A stretch of 5,993 nt of DNA from Acidobacteriota bacterium (lineage in GTDB: Bacteria; Acidobacteriota; Terriglobia; Bryobacterales; Bryobacteraceae): the NCBI GenBank assembly GCA_026394095.1, contig JAPKYY010000067.1, positions 1-5,993 on the forward strand, in the 5' to 3' direction. Below are positions 1 through 5,993 of this stretch, in pieces. The notes beneath the pieces were generated by a model. The model saw nothing but the letters and a program-made list of their open reading frames with translations. It made no database searches and had not been told where the DNA came from. Made by a program: the position numbers and the translations under genes. Every line of letters begins with the position of its first letter. The first letter of the stretch is position 1.

Positions 1-515
1 CGAAGCTCATCTGGGTCGAAGGTCCAATCGGGCGCATGCAAGGTAACCAACCGGCGCGTAGCACCGCAAAGCTGGGTATCGGGAAAGTAGTTTTCGTAGA
101 AGGGCTCAAACACAATCACCTCGTCTCCCGGATTGGTGGTGGCAAGGAGTGTGGCAATCATGGCCTCGGTAGAGCCGCAGGTGACTGTGATTTCAGTCTC
201 GGGGTCGAAGGTGAGGCCGTAGGTGCTTTGGTATTTGCGGGCGATGGCATCGCGGAAGGGCTTCGCACCCCAGGTGATCGGGTACTGGTTGATGTCGGCG
301 TTGATGGCATCGATGGCGGCCTGCTTGATGCTGGCCGGGGCGGGAAAATCAGGAAAACCCTGAGCAAGATTTACCGCGCCATATTTGTTCGCCAGGCGCG
401 ACATCTCTCGAATCACGCTCTCAACAAAATGTTCTGTGCGGTCTGAAGCAAAGCGGGGGCGCCGCTCGAAGCTACTGCTTGCCTGAACGCCGCTGCGCGG
501 GGTTAGAATCGCCAT
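1..515 (-). CDS. PLP-dependent class I/II aminotransferase, N-terminal 171 residues (partial)
   Basis: Fold-type I, PLP-dependent aminotransferase of the KAT II / methionine aminotransferase (YbdL-like) kind, which moves an amino group from an amino acid to a 2-oxo acid in the cytoplasm. The gene runs off the left edge, so the PLP-binding lysine is not visible. Seen in order: the segment EHFVESVIREMSRLA (about 28-42), NLAQGFPDFP (49-58), the NQYPITWGAKPFRDAIA stretch (76-92), the cofactor-phosphate loop TCGSTEA (112-118), NPGDEVIVFEPFYENY (128-143) with the family's aromatic residues, then DWTFDPDEL near the edge. I chose the ATG at 513-515 because no ATG, GTG or TTG lies in frame between it and the conserved FASDRTEHF segment. 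It overlaps the end of the upstream transglycosylase gene by 44 bp, and GGGAG abuts it too closely to be a good Shine-Dalgarno, so the exact start is uncertain. Substrate cannot be told; methionine, kynurenine, glutamine or succinyl-DAP aminotransferase are all possible. Confidence 0.86.
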   Translation of the reverse strand, partial: MAILTPRSGVQASSSFERRPRFASDRTEHFVESVIREMSRLANKYGAVNLAQGFPDFPAPASIKQAAIDAINADINQYPITWGAKPFRDAIARKYQSTYGLTFDPETEITVTCGSTEAMIATLLATTNPGDEVIVFEPFYENYFPDTQLCGATRRLVTLHAPDWTFDPDEL

Positions 516-2601
516 CTCCCGATGGTAAACCGGGAGCGGGCAAAATGGCAGCGTCATTCCCATAGAGCCGGCGATAGATTCCCGCATTCCGCATCACACT
601 CTGCACGTAACCGCGCGTTTCATTGAACGGAATCGACTCAACAAACTCAGCCGGGTCTTTATAATCGCCCCGCTCGAGCCACTGCGTCACGCGGCCCTTG
701 CCTGCGTTGTAGCTGGCCAGGGCCTGCTCGAGGCTGCCACCCAAACTATTCATCAGGCTGCGCAAATAATAACTACCCATCTGCAGGTTCACGGTTGGCT
801 CAAAGAGCATCGATGGGGTGAAGCCCTTGATCCCCAGACGACGGGCGAGTTCACGCCCCGTAGCCGGCATGATCTGCGCAAGGCCATGGGCGTTAGAACG
901 GGAAACCACCTTGGCACTGAACTCGCTCTCCTGGCGGATCAGCCCGGCCAGCAGATAGGGGTCCAGTTCGTTCTTGAAAGAGTAGGTCAGCAGTGGGTCC
1001 TTGTACGGCATCGGATAAGCGAGCTTCCAGAGCGGCAAGGTCGCCGTATTGATTGGAAGATTCAGGTAGGCAGGAAAGATGCTTTTCATGTAGCGGATCC
1101 CCTGATCCGGGGCACCGCGGCGATTGGCCATTCGCGCAGCGGCCATAGCCAGAAGATGCGCCTGCTCGGTGCCTCTGGCATCGTTGCGCAATTCGAGCTC
1201 GGCAAAGTCATAAAAAGCCCCACGTGCCAGAATCTCGGCCCGGTTGATGCGCCGTTTGGTGGCGGCGTTGGCTTCAAAATTCAAGTGGATCGATTCGAGC
1301 GGAAACTTAAGCTCTTTGAGAACGGCATCGGTGGCGGAGGAAGGCGTCTGCGCCTGAAGCCCGCCCTGCACGATGCGCTCGCGGCTGAGTTCTGCATAGA
1401 AGTGATTCGGAAAGCTCTCAGTAGCGCGTTGGTAGTAGCTCTTGGCGCTGGCCTTGTCCCGGCGAGCTTCGGCCGAGCGCCCAAGGAAGTAAAGCGCAGC
1501 AGAGGCATGTTCCCCGTCTGGCTCTGCCCTCAGGACGCTTTCGAGTTTCTTCTCGGCTCCAGGCCGCTGCAGGATGTAATTTTGAACAGCAACCTTCCAG
1601 TCGCAATCCCGGCCTTCGGGGCGGCTCGAAAAGTCGACGGCGCATGCTTCATAAAGGGGCAGGCTCTTTGCGTGGTCACCCATCACCCAATACTGGCTGG
1701 CGGCATTGGCAAGTGCCTCCAGTCGAAAACTCGACTTCGGGTGCTTCTCGCTCAACTCACGCATCGCAACCGACATCGAGTCATAAGCCTTGGCCCGGCG
1801 TGCTGCAAGCAGAGCGTAGAAGAGGCGCTCTGCGTCGGCCGCTGGATCCTTTACCTGCGTTTCGCTCAGCCTGGAGTAGGCCGTAGCTGTACGCAACCTG
1901 TAATCACAAACGCCGACCCGCACTCTTGCCTGATCGAGAGCAGATCCTTCGAGCCTCGGCAACAGTGCCACAAATTCAGCCCGTGCCGAGCCAGCATCAC
2001 CCTGATCGAGGAGGCGATTGGCGCGTTCCAGCCGTTCTGCTGCGCTCAGCGCCTCAGGAGACTTAGGCCACTGACAAAGCACCGTCGCAAACCAGCGCCG
2101 CGCTGGCTGATTCTTCCGTTGTGCGGCAATGCCTGAGTAGTGGGCAAATTGAGCTGGAGTGAGTTGCTTCTGATAGCGGGCCAGCAGCGTATCCATACGC
2201 GCAACTTCACCAAGCTCTGCAGCACTCTTGAGGCCAAGCAGAGCGGCTCTGCCGAGGAGTGGGCTCTCTGCAACCTGCAGGACTCGCTCAGCATCCACCA
2301 ATGCTGCGGCAAAGTCTTTGGCCGTAAACTCAGTGGAAGCGATCATCCAGTCGACATAGTCTGTGATTTCTGGCAGCAGCGGGCGGGCGGCCTTGAGCTT
2401 GTCGATAGCAACAGTGTCGCCATTAAACAAAAGCAGCCGGGCCAGTGCCCCTTCGGCATCTTTCGGATGCTTCAGCAGGAACTGCTCCACGGCTGCTCTA
2501 TTTGCCGGAATCGGCTTTTCTCGAAAATTGCGAGCGATCGGCTCAAGCGTCTGGGCGTGCAACCCAAAGCTAAAGGCCAAAAGAATCGCCGCAGGTCTCA
2601 T
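472..2601 (-). CDS. slt: Soluble lytic murein transglycosylase (Slt70-type), periplasmic
   Basis: Predicted 709-residue periplasmic enzyme that cleaves the MurNAc-GlcNAc bond of peptidoglycan with formation of 1,6-anhydroMurNAc. The ATG at 2601 gives a short Sec signal peptide, MRPAAILLAFSFGLHA, with probable cleavage before QT. An in-frame ATG at 2688 would put 29 polar residues before the signal and overlap the upstream gene by 83 bp, so I reject it. Residues about 20-510 are alpha-helical and TPR-like (for example DKASAKSYYQRATESFPNHFYAEL), matching the superhelical ring of Slt70. The C-terminal SLT domain covers about 545-680. It contains LIRQESEF with catalytic Glu558, GLAQIMPATG (573-582), ASYNAG (629-634) and ETRGYV (661-666), that is, all the usual family 1 motifs. 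It is somewhat longer than E. coli Slt70. It starts 4 bp after the previous stop codon (TAA at 2606-2608) without a visible Shine-Dalgarno, so reinitiation after the upstream gene is likely. The last 44 bp overlap the aminotransferase start. Confidence 0.95.
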   Translation of the reverse strand: MRPAAILLAFSFGLHAQTLEPIARNFREKPIPANRAAVEQFLLKHPKDAEGALARLLLFNGDTVAIDKLKAARPLLPEITDYVDWMIASTEFTAKDFAAALVDAERVLQVAESPLLGRAALLGLKSAAELGEVARMDTLLARYQKQLTPAQFAHYSGIAAQRKNQPARRWFATVLCQWPKSPEALSAAERLERANRLLDQGDAGSARAEFVALLPRLEGSALDQARVRVGVCDYRLRTATAYSRLSETQVKDPAADAERLFYALLAARRAKAYDSMSVAMRELSEKHPKSSFRLEALANAASQYWVMGDHAKSLPLYEACAVDFSSRPEGRDCDWKVAVQNYILQRPGAEKKLESVLRAEPDGEHASAALYFLGRSAEARRDKASAKSYYQRATESFPNHFYAELSRERIVQGGLQAQTPSSATDAVLKELKFPLESIHLNFEANAATKRRINRAEILARGAFYDFAELELRNDARGTEQAHLLAMAAARMANRRGAPDQGIRYMKSIFPAYLNLPINTATLPLWKLAYPMPYKDPLLTYSFKNELDPYLLAGLIRQESEFSAKVVSRSNAHGLAQIMPATGRELARRLGIKGFTPSMLFEPTVNLQMGSYYLRSLMNSLGGSLEQALASYNAGKGRVTQWLERGDYKDPAEFVESIPFNETRGYVQSVMRNAGIYRRLYGNDAAILPAPGLPSGDGDSNPAQRRSGKQ

Positions 2602-2605
2602 CCAT

Positions 2606-3973
2606 TTAGTGTTGGACGAGCGGACCAGGATAGTCTGGCCCCATGAGTTGCGGGTTATCGATGGCGAGGGTTTCAACCAACTCTCCATGTAGATAGTCTC
2701 TCATGTGCTGCTGACCATCGAGGAACTGTGACATGTAGCGCTCGCGAGCCTCGTCGATTTCGCCCTTCAGACGAAGATAGATATTGGAGTCGCGACGGCC
2801 CGACTTTACTGCATCGTCTTTGTACAGGCGCATCTCGGCCACCTGAACACGGGCGAAGCGTTGGGCACGCATGTGCAGCTCGCGCTGTTCTTGCGAAAGA
2901 TCGTCCCAGTTGAAACTGCGCTCAGGCAGAACCGCAACTTGTGGTGCTCCATCGCCGTTGACGGCCATAGCGCCCACAGGCACCGGAACCTGAACAAAGG
3001 GATCAATCGGAACGCCTTCGATTCCCACCGGGTTGATCGCACTGGCGATATTGACGAGGCTCGAAGCCTGCACAGCACGGGCTGCACGAATCCCAAGCAG
3101 CGTGAGACCAGCGGCCGTCACCAGCGTCTCTACAGCGCCAACTTCAAGCGGCTGCTCGTTTGGCTCAAGATAAAGCAGCGCCGCTACCGTATCCTGCACC
3201 AGCACCGGGAAGATAAAGCACTTGCCGGGAGTTGCATCCGGACGCAGGCTCATCACATAGGGCGACACTTCAGAATCGCTGCGGACGGCAACCACCACAT
3301 CCTTAGATTCCAGCGAATTGTAGAAAGCGGCAGCCTCTTCAAATTCCAGATCAAAGCCGGTTTCGAGCTCTCCAGACATGCCACGAACGCCTTCAAGACT
3401 GAAGCGGTCTTTCGTAACCAGGAAGAGTGCAGTAAGAGCGCAGTAAGGCTGTACCGCATCGAGGAAGGCTTCCTTCCACTGCACACCGTCATTAGCGCGA
3501 CGGAATACACGCAGGGCCTGGCTCAACTGGAGGCCGAGTTCGCGGCGAGCGGCGTCGCGCGTTTTCTCGGCAGTCTCCACCCGGATTTCTTCGCGGGCCT
3601 GGTCGACCATCGGCAGGAATTCTTCTTCCCATGCGGCACGCTCGGTAAGCCGTGCTTCGAGAGCTTCATTGACGCGCTGCTCAAACTCGTCGTTGAGCGA
3701 TTGCGACTTGTGCTCATCGAGGCGCGAGTGCCATTCACCGTCAAGGCGGGTCTGCACTTCCTGCTCTACACGCTCGGCCAGATAGGCTTCGTTGGCAGCC
3801 GTCAGATCTTCTTTGAGGCTGTTGAAGCGCAACTCGACCACACGCGCAATGTGATCTCGCCATCCGGTTTCAAGCGTCTCATGAACGCGATCCACATGCA
3901 GCTTCCATGCTGCTTCAAATTGTTCACCAGCGAGCCGCTGGGTTTCGTCAAAAAGGGAGTTCCATTCCGCCAT
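2606..3973 (-). CDS. Unnamed cytoplasmic protein: N-terminal coiled coil, GAF-like middle, conserved C-terminal motif
   Basis: 455-residue protein whose function I do not recognise. There is no signal peptide or membrane segment. Residues 1-150 are highly charged and helical, rich in Glu, Arg and Ala (for example ERVEQEVQTRLDGEW), consistent with a long coiled coil. Residues about 150-300 alternate predicted helices and hydrophobic strands (YCALTALFLV, KCFIFPVLV, TVAALLYLEP), resembling a degenerate GAF fold; ligand residues cannot be assigned. Residues 310-350 are a Pro/Val/Gly-rich linker. The C-terminus carries RAQRFARVQVAEMRLYK (369-385), then NIYLRLKGEIDEARERY (397-413) and a tail with LMGPDYPGP (443-451). 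From memory, a similar 'A-R-x-AR-x-hVs-I-x-LY ... L-x-x-I-x-x-x-R-x-x-Y' segment ends several acidobacterial and deltaproteobacterial proteins of unknown role; this was not searched. The ATG at 3971-3973 has AAGGA six bases upstream. It follows rpoD after 114 bp and precedes slt by 4 bp. A sensory or scaffold role is only a guess. Confidence 0.9.
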   Translation of the reverse strand: MAEWNSLFDETQRLAGEQFEAAWKLHVDRVHETLETGWRDHIARVVELRFNSLKEDLTAANEAYLAERVEQEVQTRLDGEWHSRLDEHKSQSLNDEFEQRVNEALEARLTERAAWEEEFLPMVDQAREEIRVETAEKTRDAARRELGLQLSQALRVFRRANDGVQWKEAFLDAVQPYCALTALFLVTKDRFSLEGVRGMSGELETGFDLEFEEAAAFYNSLESKDVVVAVRSDSEVSPYVMSLRPDATPGKCFIFPVLVQDTVAALLYLEPNEQPLEVGAVETLVTAAGLTLLGIRAARAVQASSLVNIASAINPVGIEGVPIDPFVQVPVPVGAMAVNGDGAPQVAVLPERSFNWDDLSQEQRELHMRAQRFARVQVAEMRLYKDDAVKSGRRDSNIYLRLKGEIDEARERYMSQFLDGQQHMRDYLHGELVETLAIDNPQLMGPDYPGPLVQH

Positions 3974-3979
3974 TGCAAT

Positions 3980-3984
3980 TCCTT
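3980..3984 (-). promoter_or_regulatory. Shine-Dalgarno of the coiled-coil/GAF-like gene
   Basis: On the minus strand AAGGA lies six bases before the ATG at 3971-3973, in an A/G-rich run (AAAGAAAAGAAGGA). This supports the chosen start and suggests strong independent translation initiation, unlike the two genes further downstream, which have no comparable site. Confidence 0.75.
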
Positions 3985-4003
3985 CTTTTCTTTGATCGCC
4001 AGA

Positions 4004-4009
4004 ATTAGA
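4004..4009 (-). promoter_or_regulatory. Possible -10 element for the coiled-coil/slt/aminotransferase unit
   Basis: The minus strand reads TCTAAT here, five of six matches to TATAAT, about 30 bases before the ATG at 3973. No good -35 hexamer stands 16-18 bases upstream; only a T-rich stretch is present, which also belongs to the terminator-like element. This is a weak candidate, offered because a promoter is expected if transcription from rpoD is terminated. Confidence 0.22.
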
Positions 4010-4026
4010 GAATCCCGGAATGAGGT

Positions 4027-4054
4027 AAAAACCTTAGATCGCTCTAAGTAAGGT
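4027..4054 (-). terminator. Weak terminator-like hairpin after rpoD, with two alternative registers
   Basis: On the minus strand, 34 bp past the rpoD stop, CTTAGA-GCGA-TCTAAG forms a six-pair stem (arms 4043-4048 and 4033-4038) closed by a GNRA-type tetraloop, followed by G and five T (4027-4031). A second fold pairs ACCTTA (4049-4054) with TAAGGT (4031-4036) across a 12-base loop and runs straight into four T. The two share the TAAG bases, so they exclude each other. The stems are short and AT-rich, so termination is probably partial. The position between rpoD and the next gene fits an attenuating terminator. Confidence 0.42.
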
Positions 4055-4087
4055 ACGAAGAACCTGTCGAGCTATTCCCCAGCAACC

Positions 4088-5749
4088 CTATTCTTTGTTC
4101 TGCTTCTCGAGAAATGTCTTAAGGCGATAGCTACGGCTGGGGTGCCGCAACTTGCGTAAGGCTTTGGCTTCAATCTGGCGAATCCGCTCGCGGGTGACGG
4201 CAAAGTACTGCCCCACTTCTTCGAGCGTGTGTTCGCTACCGTCCTGCAGCCCAAAGCGCATCTTCACAATCTTCTCTTCACGGGGACTCAGCGTCTTGAG
4301 TACTTCTGCCGTCTGCTCGCGCAGGTTCAGATTGATCACCGCGTCCGACGGCGATCCGATTCGTTTGTCGACCAGAAAATCGCCAAGGTGCGATTCATCC
4401 TCTTCACCCACCGGGGTTTCCAGCGAGATCGGCTCCTGGGCAATCCGCATCACCTTGCGCACTTTGTGCAGTGGCAATTCCAGACGCTTGGCCAGTTCTT
4501 CAGTGGTCGGCTCGCGGCCAAACTCCTGCTGCATCGCCCGCTGGGTACGAATCAGCTTGTTGATCGTTTCAATCATGTGCACCGGCACACGAATCGTACG
4601 CGCCTGATCGGCAATCGCACGAGTAATGGCCTGCCTCACCCACCAGGTGGCATAAGTCGAGAACTTGAAGCCGCGGCGATGGTCAAATTTCTCAACCGCC
4701 CGCATCAGGCCGATATTGCCTTCCTGAATCAGGTCGAGGAACTGCAATCCACGATTGGTATAGCGCTTGGCGATGGAAACAACCAGCCGGAGGTTGGCCT
4801 CGATCAATTGCTTCTTGGCAACCAGTGCTTCGCTCTCACTGCGTTCGACAATCTGCAGGGTGCGCTTGAGGTCAGTTGCCGTGGCACCAGAATCTTCTTC
4901 AATCTGCTGAATGCGAGAGGTGAGAACCTTCAGATCCTTGCGGAAATCCCCCTTGAGATTGCCTTCTTCAGCGCGGCGCTGCATGCGCGACACTTCCCAC
5001 TCAAGAGACTTCAATTGGTCAACGGTCTTGCGAAGGCGCGTGACAAGGCGATTCAAAAGCCAGGAACTAAAACTATGCTTGCGGATCTCGACAGAGGTCT
5101 CAATAATGGTGCGTGCCAGAAAGAACCGGAGCTTGCGATGTTCTTTCGGCTTCATGCCGCGTGAGATCGAACTCAGCTTCTGGCGAGTTTGCTGCGCGCG
5201 TCGAGCCATCGTCGCAACCGACTCGATGCTCAGCATAAACGCTTCTTCTTCCGGGCGAACCAGATCTTCTTCGATCTCTTCAATCTCTTCTTCGGTAATG
5301 TCGCGCTCCGGCCCGGCGCCGTCATGCAAACTCAACAGATCGTAAATCGAGATTTCACCCTGCTCGAGATCGCTCCGCAACTGGATCAACTCATGCACCA
5401 CCAGGGGTGATCGCGACAGGACTTTGAGCACAGCCTTCTGCCCGCGTTCAATCTTGCGAGCCAGTGAAATCTCGCCTTCGCGTGTCAGCAGTGCCACCGT
5501 ACCCATTTCGCGCAAGTACATGCGGACTGGGTCATTGGTCTTCTCGATCAGCTCGAGTGAGTCTTCTTCTTCAGCGCCTGGCTCACGCGCATCGGCACCT
5601 GCATCATCGAGAGCAGTCTCTTCGATATCGCCATCGCGCTCAACAAAAGGCTCCACTTCGGCAAGCGATTCCATCTCGTCGATGCGGCGAATCACCTGCT
5701 CGGCGACGCCCTCGCTCATTTGATCGCCGGTGCTGAATTCCTCATCCAT
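4088..5749 (-). CDS. rpoD: RNA polymerase primary sigma factor RpoD (sigma-70)
   Basis: Housekeeping sigma factor, 553 residues, which directs RNA polymerase to -35/-10 promoters. Seen in order: an acidic N-terminus (1-70); region 1.2 with [12 protein letters not shown] (72-83); a long non-conserved, acidic and helical insertion (about 106-300, including [14 protein letters not shown]); region 2 (about 312-388) with [34 protein letters not shown], and the melting and -10 recognition segment [20 protein letters not shown]; region 3 (about 389-470); and region 4 (about 480-541) with the -35 helix-turn-helix [20 protein letters not shown]. The region 1.1 domain found in most primary sigmas is not recognisable. 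An in-frame TAA at 5777-5779 and no intervening ATG, GTG or TTG show this is not a start-call error. The ATG at 5747-5749 has AGGGA seven bases upstream. It follows probable dnaG, the classical macromolecular synthesis operon order. The insertion and regions 2-4 rule out a small alternative sigma of the RpoS/RpoH type. Confidence 0.98.
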   Translation of the reverse strand: MDEEFSTGDQMSEGVAEQVIRRIDEMESLAEVEPFVERDGDIEETALDDAGADAREPGAEEEDSLELIEKTNDPVRMYLREMGTVALLTREGEISLARKIERGQKAVLKVLSRSPLVVHELIQLRSDLEQGEISIYDLLSLHDGAGPERDITEEEIEEIEEDLVRPEEEAFMLSIESVATMARRAQQTRQKLSSISRGMKPKEHRKLRFFLARTIIETSVEIRKHSFSSWLLNRLVTRLRKTVDQLKSLEWEVSRMQRRAEEGNLKGDFRKDLKVLTSRIQQIEEDSGATATDLKRTLQIVERSESEALVAKKQLIEANLRLVVSIAKRYTNRGLQFLDLIQEGNIGLMRAVEKFDHRRGFKFSTYATWWVRQAITRAIADQARTIRVPVHMIETINKLIRTQRAMQQEFGREPTTEELAKRLELPLHKVRKVMRIAQEPISLETPVGEEDESHLGDFLVDKRIGSPSDAVINLNLREQTAEVLKTLSPREEKIVKMRFGLQDGSEHTLEEVGQYFAVTRERIRQIEAKALRKLRHPSRSYRLKTFLEKQNKE

Positions 5750-5756
5750 GATTAGT

Positions 5757-5761
5757 TCCCT
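5757..5761 (-). promoter_or_regulatory. Shine-Dalgarno of rpoD
   Basis: AGGGA on the minus strand, seven bases before the ATG at 5747-5749. Together with the in-frame stop at 5777-5779 it fixes the rpoD start and hence the short N-terminus lacking region 1.1. Confidence 0.75.
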
Positions 5762-5793
5762 GAAAAAGCAGTCGAGTTAGCTGTGACGCCAAA

Positions 5794-5811
5794 CGAAACT
5801 TCCTTGTTTCG
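5794..5811 (-). other. Small hairpin in the dnaG-rpoD intergenic region
   Basis: CGAAAC, six bases (AAGGAA), then GTTTCG form a perfect six-pair stem on the minus strand, about 45 bases before the rpoD start. No T tract follows, so it is not a standard terminator. The loop contains AAGGA. It might be an RNA processing site or a leader element in transcripts reading through from dnaG; chance occurrence is possible. Confidence 0.3.
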
Positions 5812-5813
5812 CC

Positions 5814-5840
5814 ACTCTAGCAAAAAAAGCGTTCTACCAA
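5814..5840 (-). promoter_or_regulatory. Weak promoter-like site upstream of rpoD
   Basis: The minus strand has TTGGTA (5835-5840) and, 15 bases later, TAGAGT (5814-5819) preceded by TGC, giving an extended -10 look (TGCTAGAGT). A run of seven T (5822-5828) lies between. The spacing is short and both hexamers are imperfect (four of six), so this is only a candidate for an internal rpoD promoter in the dnaG-rpoD operon. Confidence 0.25.
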
Positions 5841-5849
5841 CACCCTGCC

Positions 5850-5861
5850 ATCACTAGTGAT
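5850..5861. repeat. Perfect 12-bp palindrome directly after the dnaG stop
   Basis: ATCACTAGTGAT is fully self-complementary and begins with the base after the probable dnaG TAA (5862-5864). There is no loop or T tract that would make it a terminator. It lies about 10 bp upstream of the candidate -35 of rpoD, where a dimeric regulator could bind; this is an inference only. Confidence 0.45.
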
Positions 5862-5993
5862 TTACTTGCGGGTCCTTTCAAGCTTTCGTTCTAATTCCAT
5901 TAATCGCATAGCTTCCACAAGATCGCCGCGAAGCTCCGCCTCGCGTACTTGCTGCCGCAATTCCTTGCGCTGCAACTCCCGCGTATCATGAGC
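5862..5993 (-). CDS. dnaG: C-terminal 43 residues of probable DNA primase DnaG (partial)
   Basis: An open frame enters from the right edge and ends at TAA (5862-5864), giving 43 residues, too short to be seen in long-ORF searches. It is highly charged and helical: it begins AHDTRELQRKELRQQVREAE and ends in LERKLERTRK. The pattern 'REAELRGDLVEAMRLM-E' resembles the extreme C-terminus of many bacterial DnaG proteins, where the final helices of the helicase-binding domain end in an A-E-x-x-G-D-x-x-E-A-x-R-L segment. Position and orientation immediately before rpoD match the conserved dnaG-rpoD arrangement. The catalytic domains are outside the window, so identity rests on context and this tail. 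DnaG makes RNA primers at the replication fork. Confidence 0.66.
   Translation of the reverse strand, partial: AHDTRELQRKELRQQVREAELRGDLVEAMRLMELERKLERTRK

Noticed and set aside
36..446. Plus-strand open frame (136 codons) at the left edge
   Set aside because: The minus strand here encodes aminotransferase motifs (NLAQGFPDF, GSTEA, FEPFYENY). The plus frame is Gly/Val-rich antisense.
886..2136. Long plus-strand open frame (416 codons) opposite the transglycosylase gene
   Set aside because: It is antisense to a gene with clear SLT motifs. Its translation is rich in Arg, Cys, His and Gly without recognisable domains, typical of a shadow frame in GC-rich coding DNA.
2602..2688. Upstream ATG at 2688 as the transglycosylase start
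   Set aside because: It adds 29 polar residues before a good signal peptide and overlaps the upstream gene by 83 bp. The start at 2601 gives a normal exported protein.
2861..4051. Plus-strand open frame (396 codons) opposite the coiled-coil/GAF-like gene
   Set aside because: The minus-strand frame has a good Shine-Dalgarno, a coherent heptad-like helical pattern and an organised C-terminal module. The plus-strand translation shows no coherent domain.
4229..5164. Plus-strand open frame (311 codons) inside rpoD
   Set aside because: It lies wholly opposite the highly conserved rpoD coding sequence; a complementary shadow.
4193..5700. Alternative sigma factor (RpoS/RpoH type) for the gene at 4088-5749
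   Set aside because: The long non-conserved insertion, region 1.2 and the RpoD-type region 4, together with location after dnaG, identify a primary sigma factor.
5820..5864. T7 tract (5822-5828, minus strand) as a rho-independent terminator for dnaG
   Set aside because: No adequate GC-rich stem directly precedes the T run. The nearest dyad (5850-5861) is about 20 bases away and has no real loop.

Overview
All five supported genes lie on the minus strand and read from high to low coordinates in the order: primase C-terminus (probable dnaG, cut by the right edge), rpoD, an unnamed coiled-coil/GAF-like protein, a Slt70-type soluble lytic transglycosylase, and a PLP-dependent aminotransferase cut by the left edge. 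Coding density is high. The only gaps longer than a few bases are 112 bp between dnaG and rpoD, and 114 bp between rpoD and the coiled-coil gene. I see no tRNA, rRNA, mobile element, CRISPR array or prophage sequence.

The organism is a moderately GC-rich bacterium. The primary sigma factor is of the ordinary Gram-negative-like RpoD type, and the lytic transglycosylase carries a Sec signal peptide, so a murein-containing envelope is expected. The KAT II/methionine-aminotransferase style of the aminotransferase and the C-terminal motif of the unnamed protein resemble proteins I associate with Acidobacteriota, possibly Bryobacterales/Solibacter relatives. That assignment is an inference from memory and was not searched.

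Layout. 5862-5993: last 43 residues of probable DnaG. 5750-5861: intergenic, with a perfect 12-bp palindrome, a weak promoter-like site, a small hairpin and the rpoD Shine-Dalgarno. 4088-5749: rpoD, housekeeping sigma factor with regions 1.2, 2, 3 and 4 but no recognisable region 1.1. 3974-4087: intergenic, with a weak terminator-like element that can fold in two exclusive registers, and a good Shine-Dalgarno for the next gene. 2606-3973: coiled-coil plus GAF-like protein with a conserved-looking C-terminal motif. 472-2601: lytic transglycosylase, starting 4 bp after the previous stop. 1-515: aminotransferase N-terminal part, overlapping the transglycosylase end by 44 bp.

How they fit together: dnaG-rpoD is the conserved core of the macromolecular synthesis operon (primase and housekeeping sigma factor). 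The last three genes are packed with a 4-bp gap and a 44-bp overlap, so they are probably one transcription unit with translational coupling. Its products concern a cytoplasmic, possibly sensory, protein of unknown role, periplasmic murein turnover, and amino acid transamination. Nothing in the window is a clear new defence or mobile system. The most unfamiliar element is the 455-residue protein encoded at 2606-3973.
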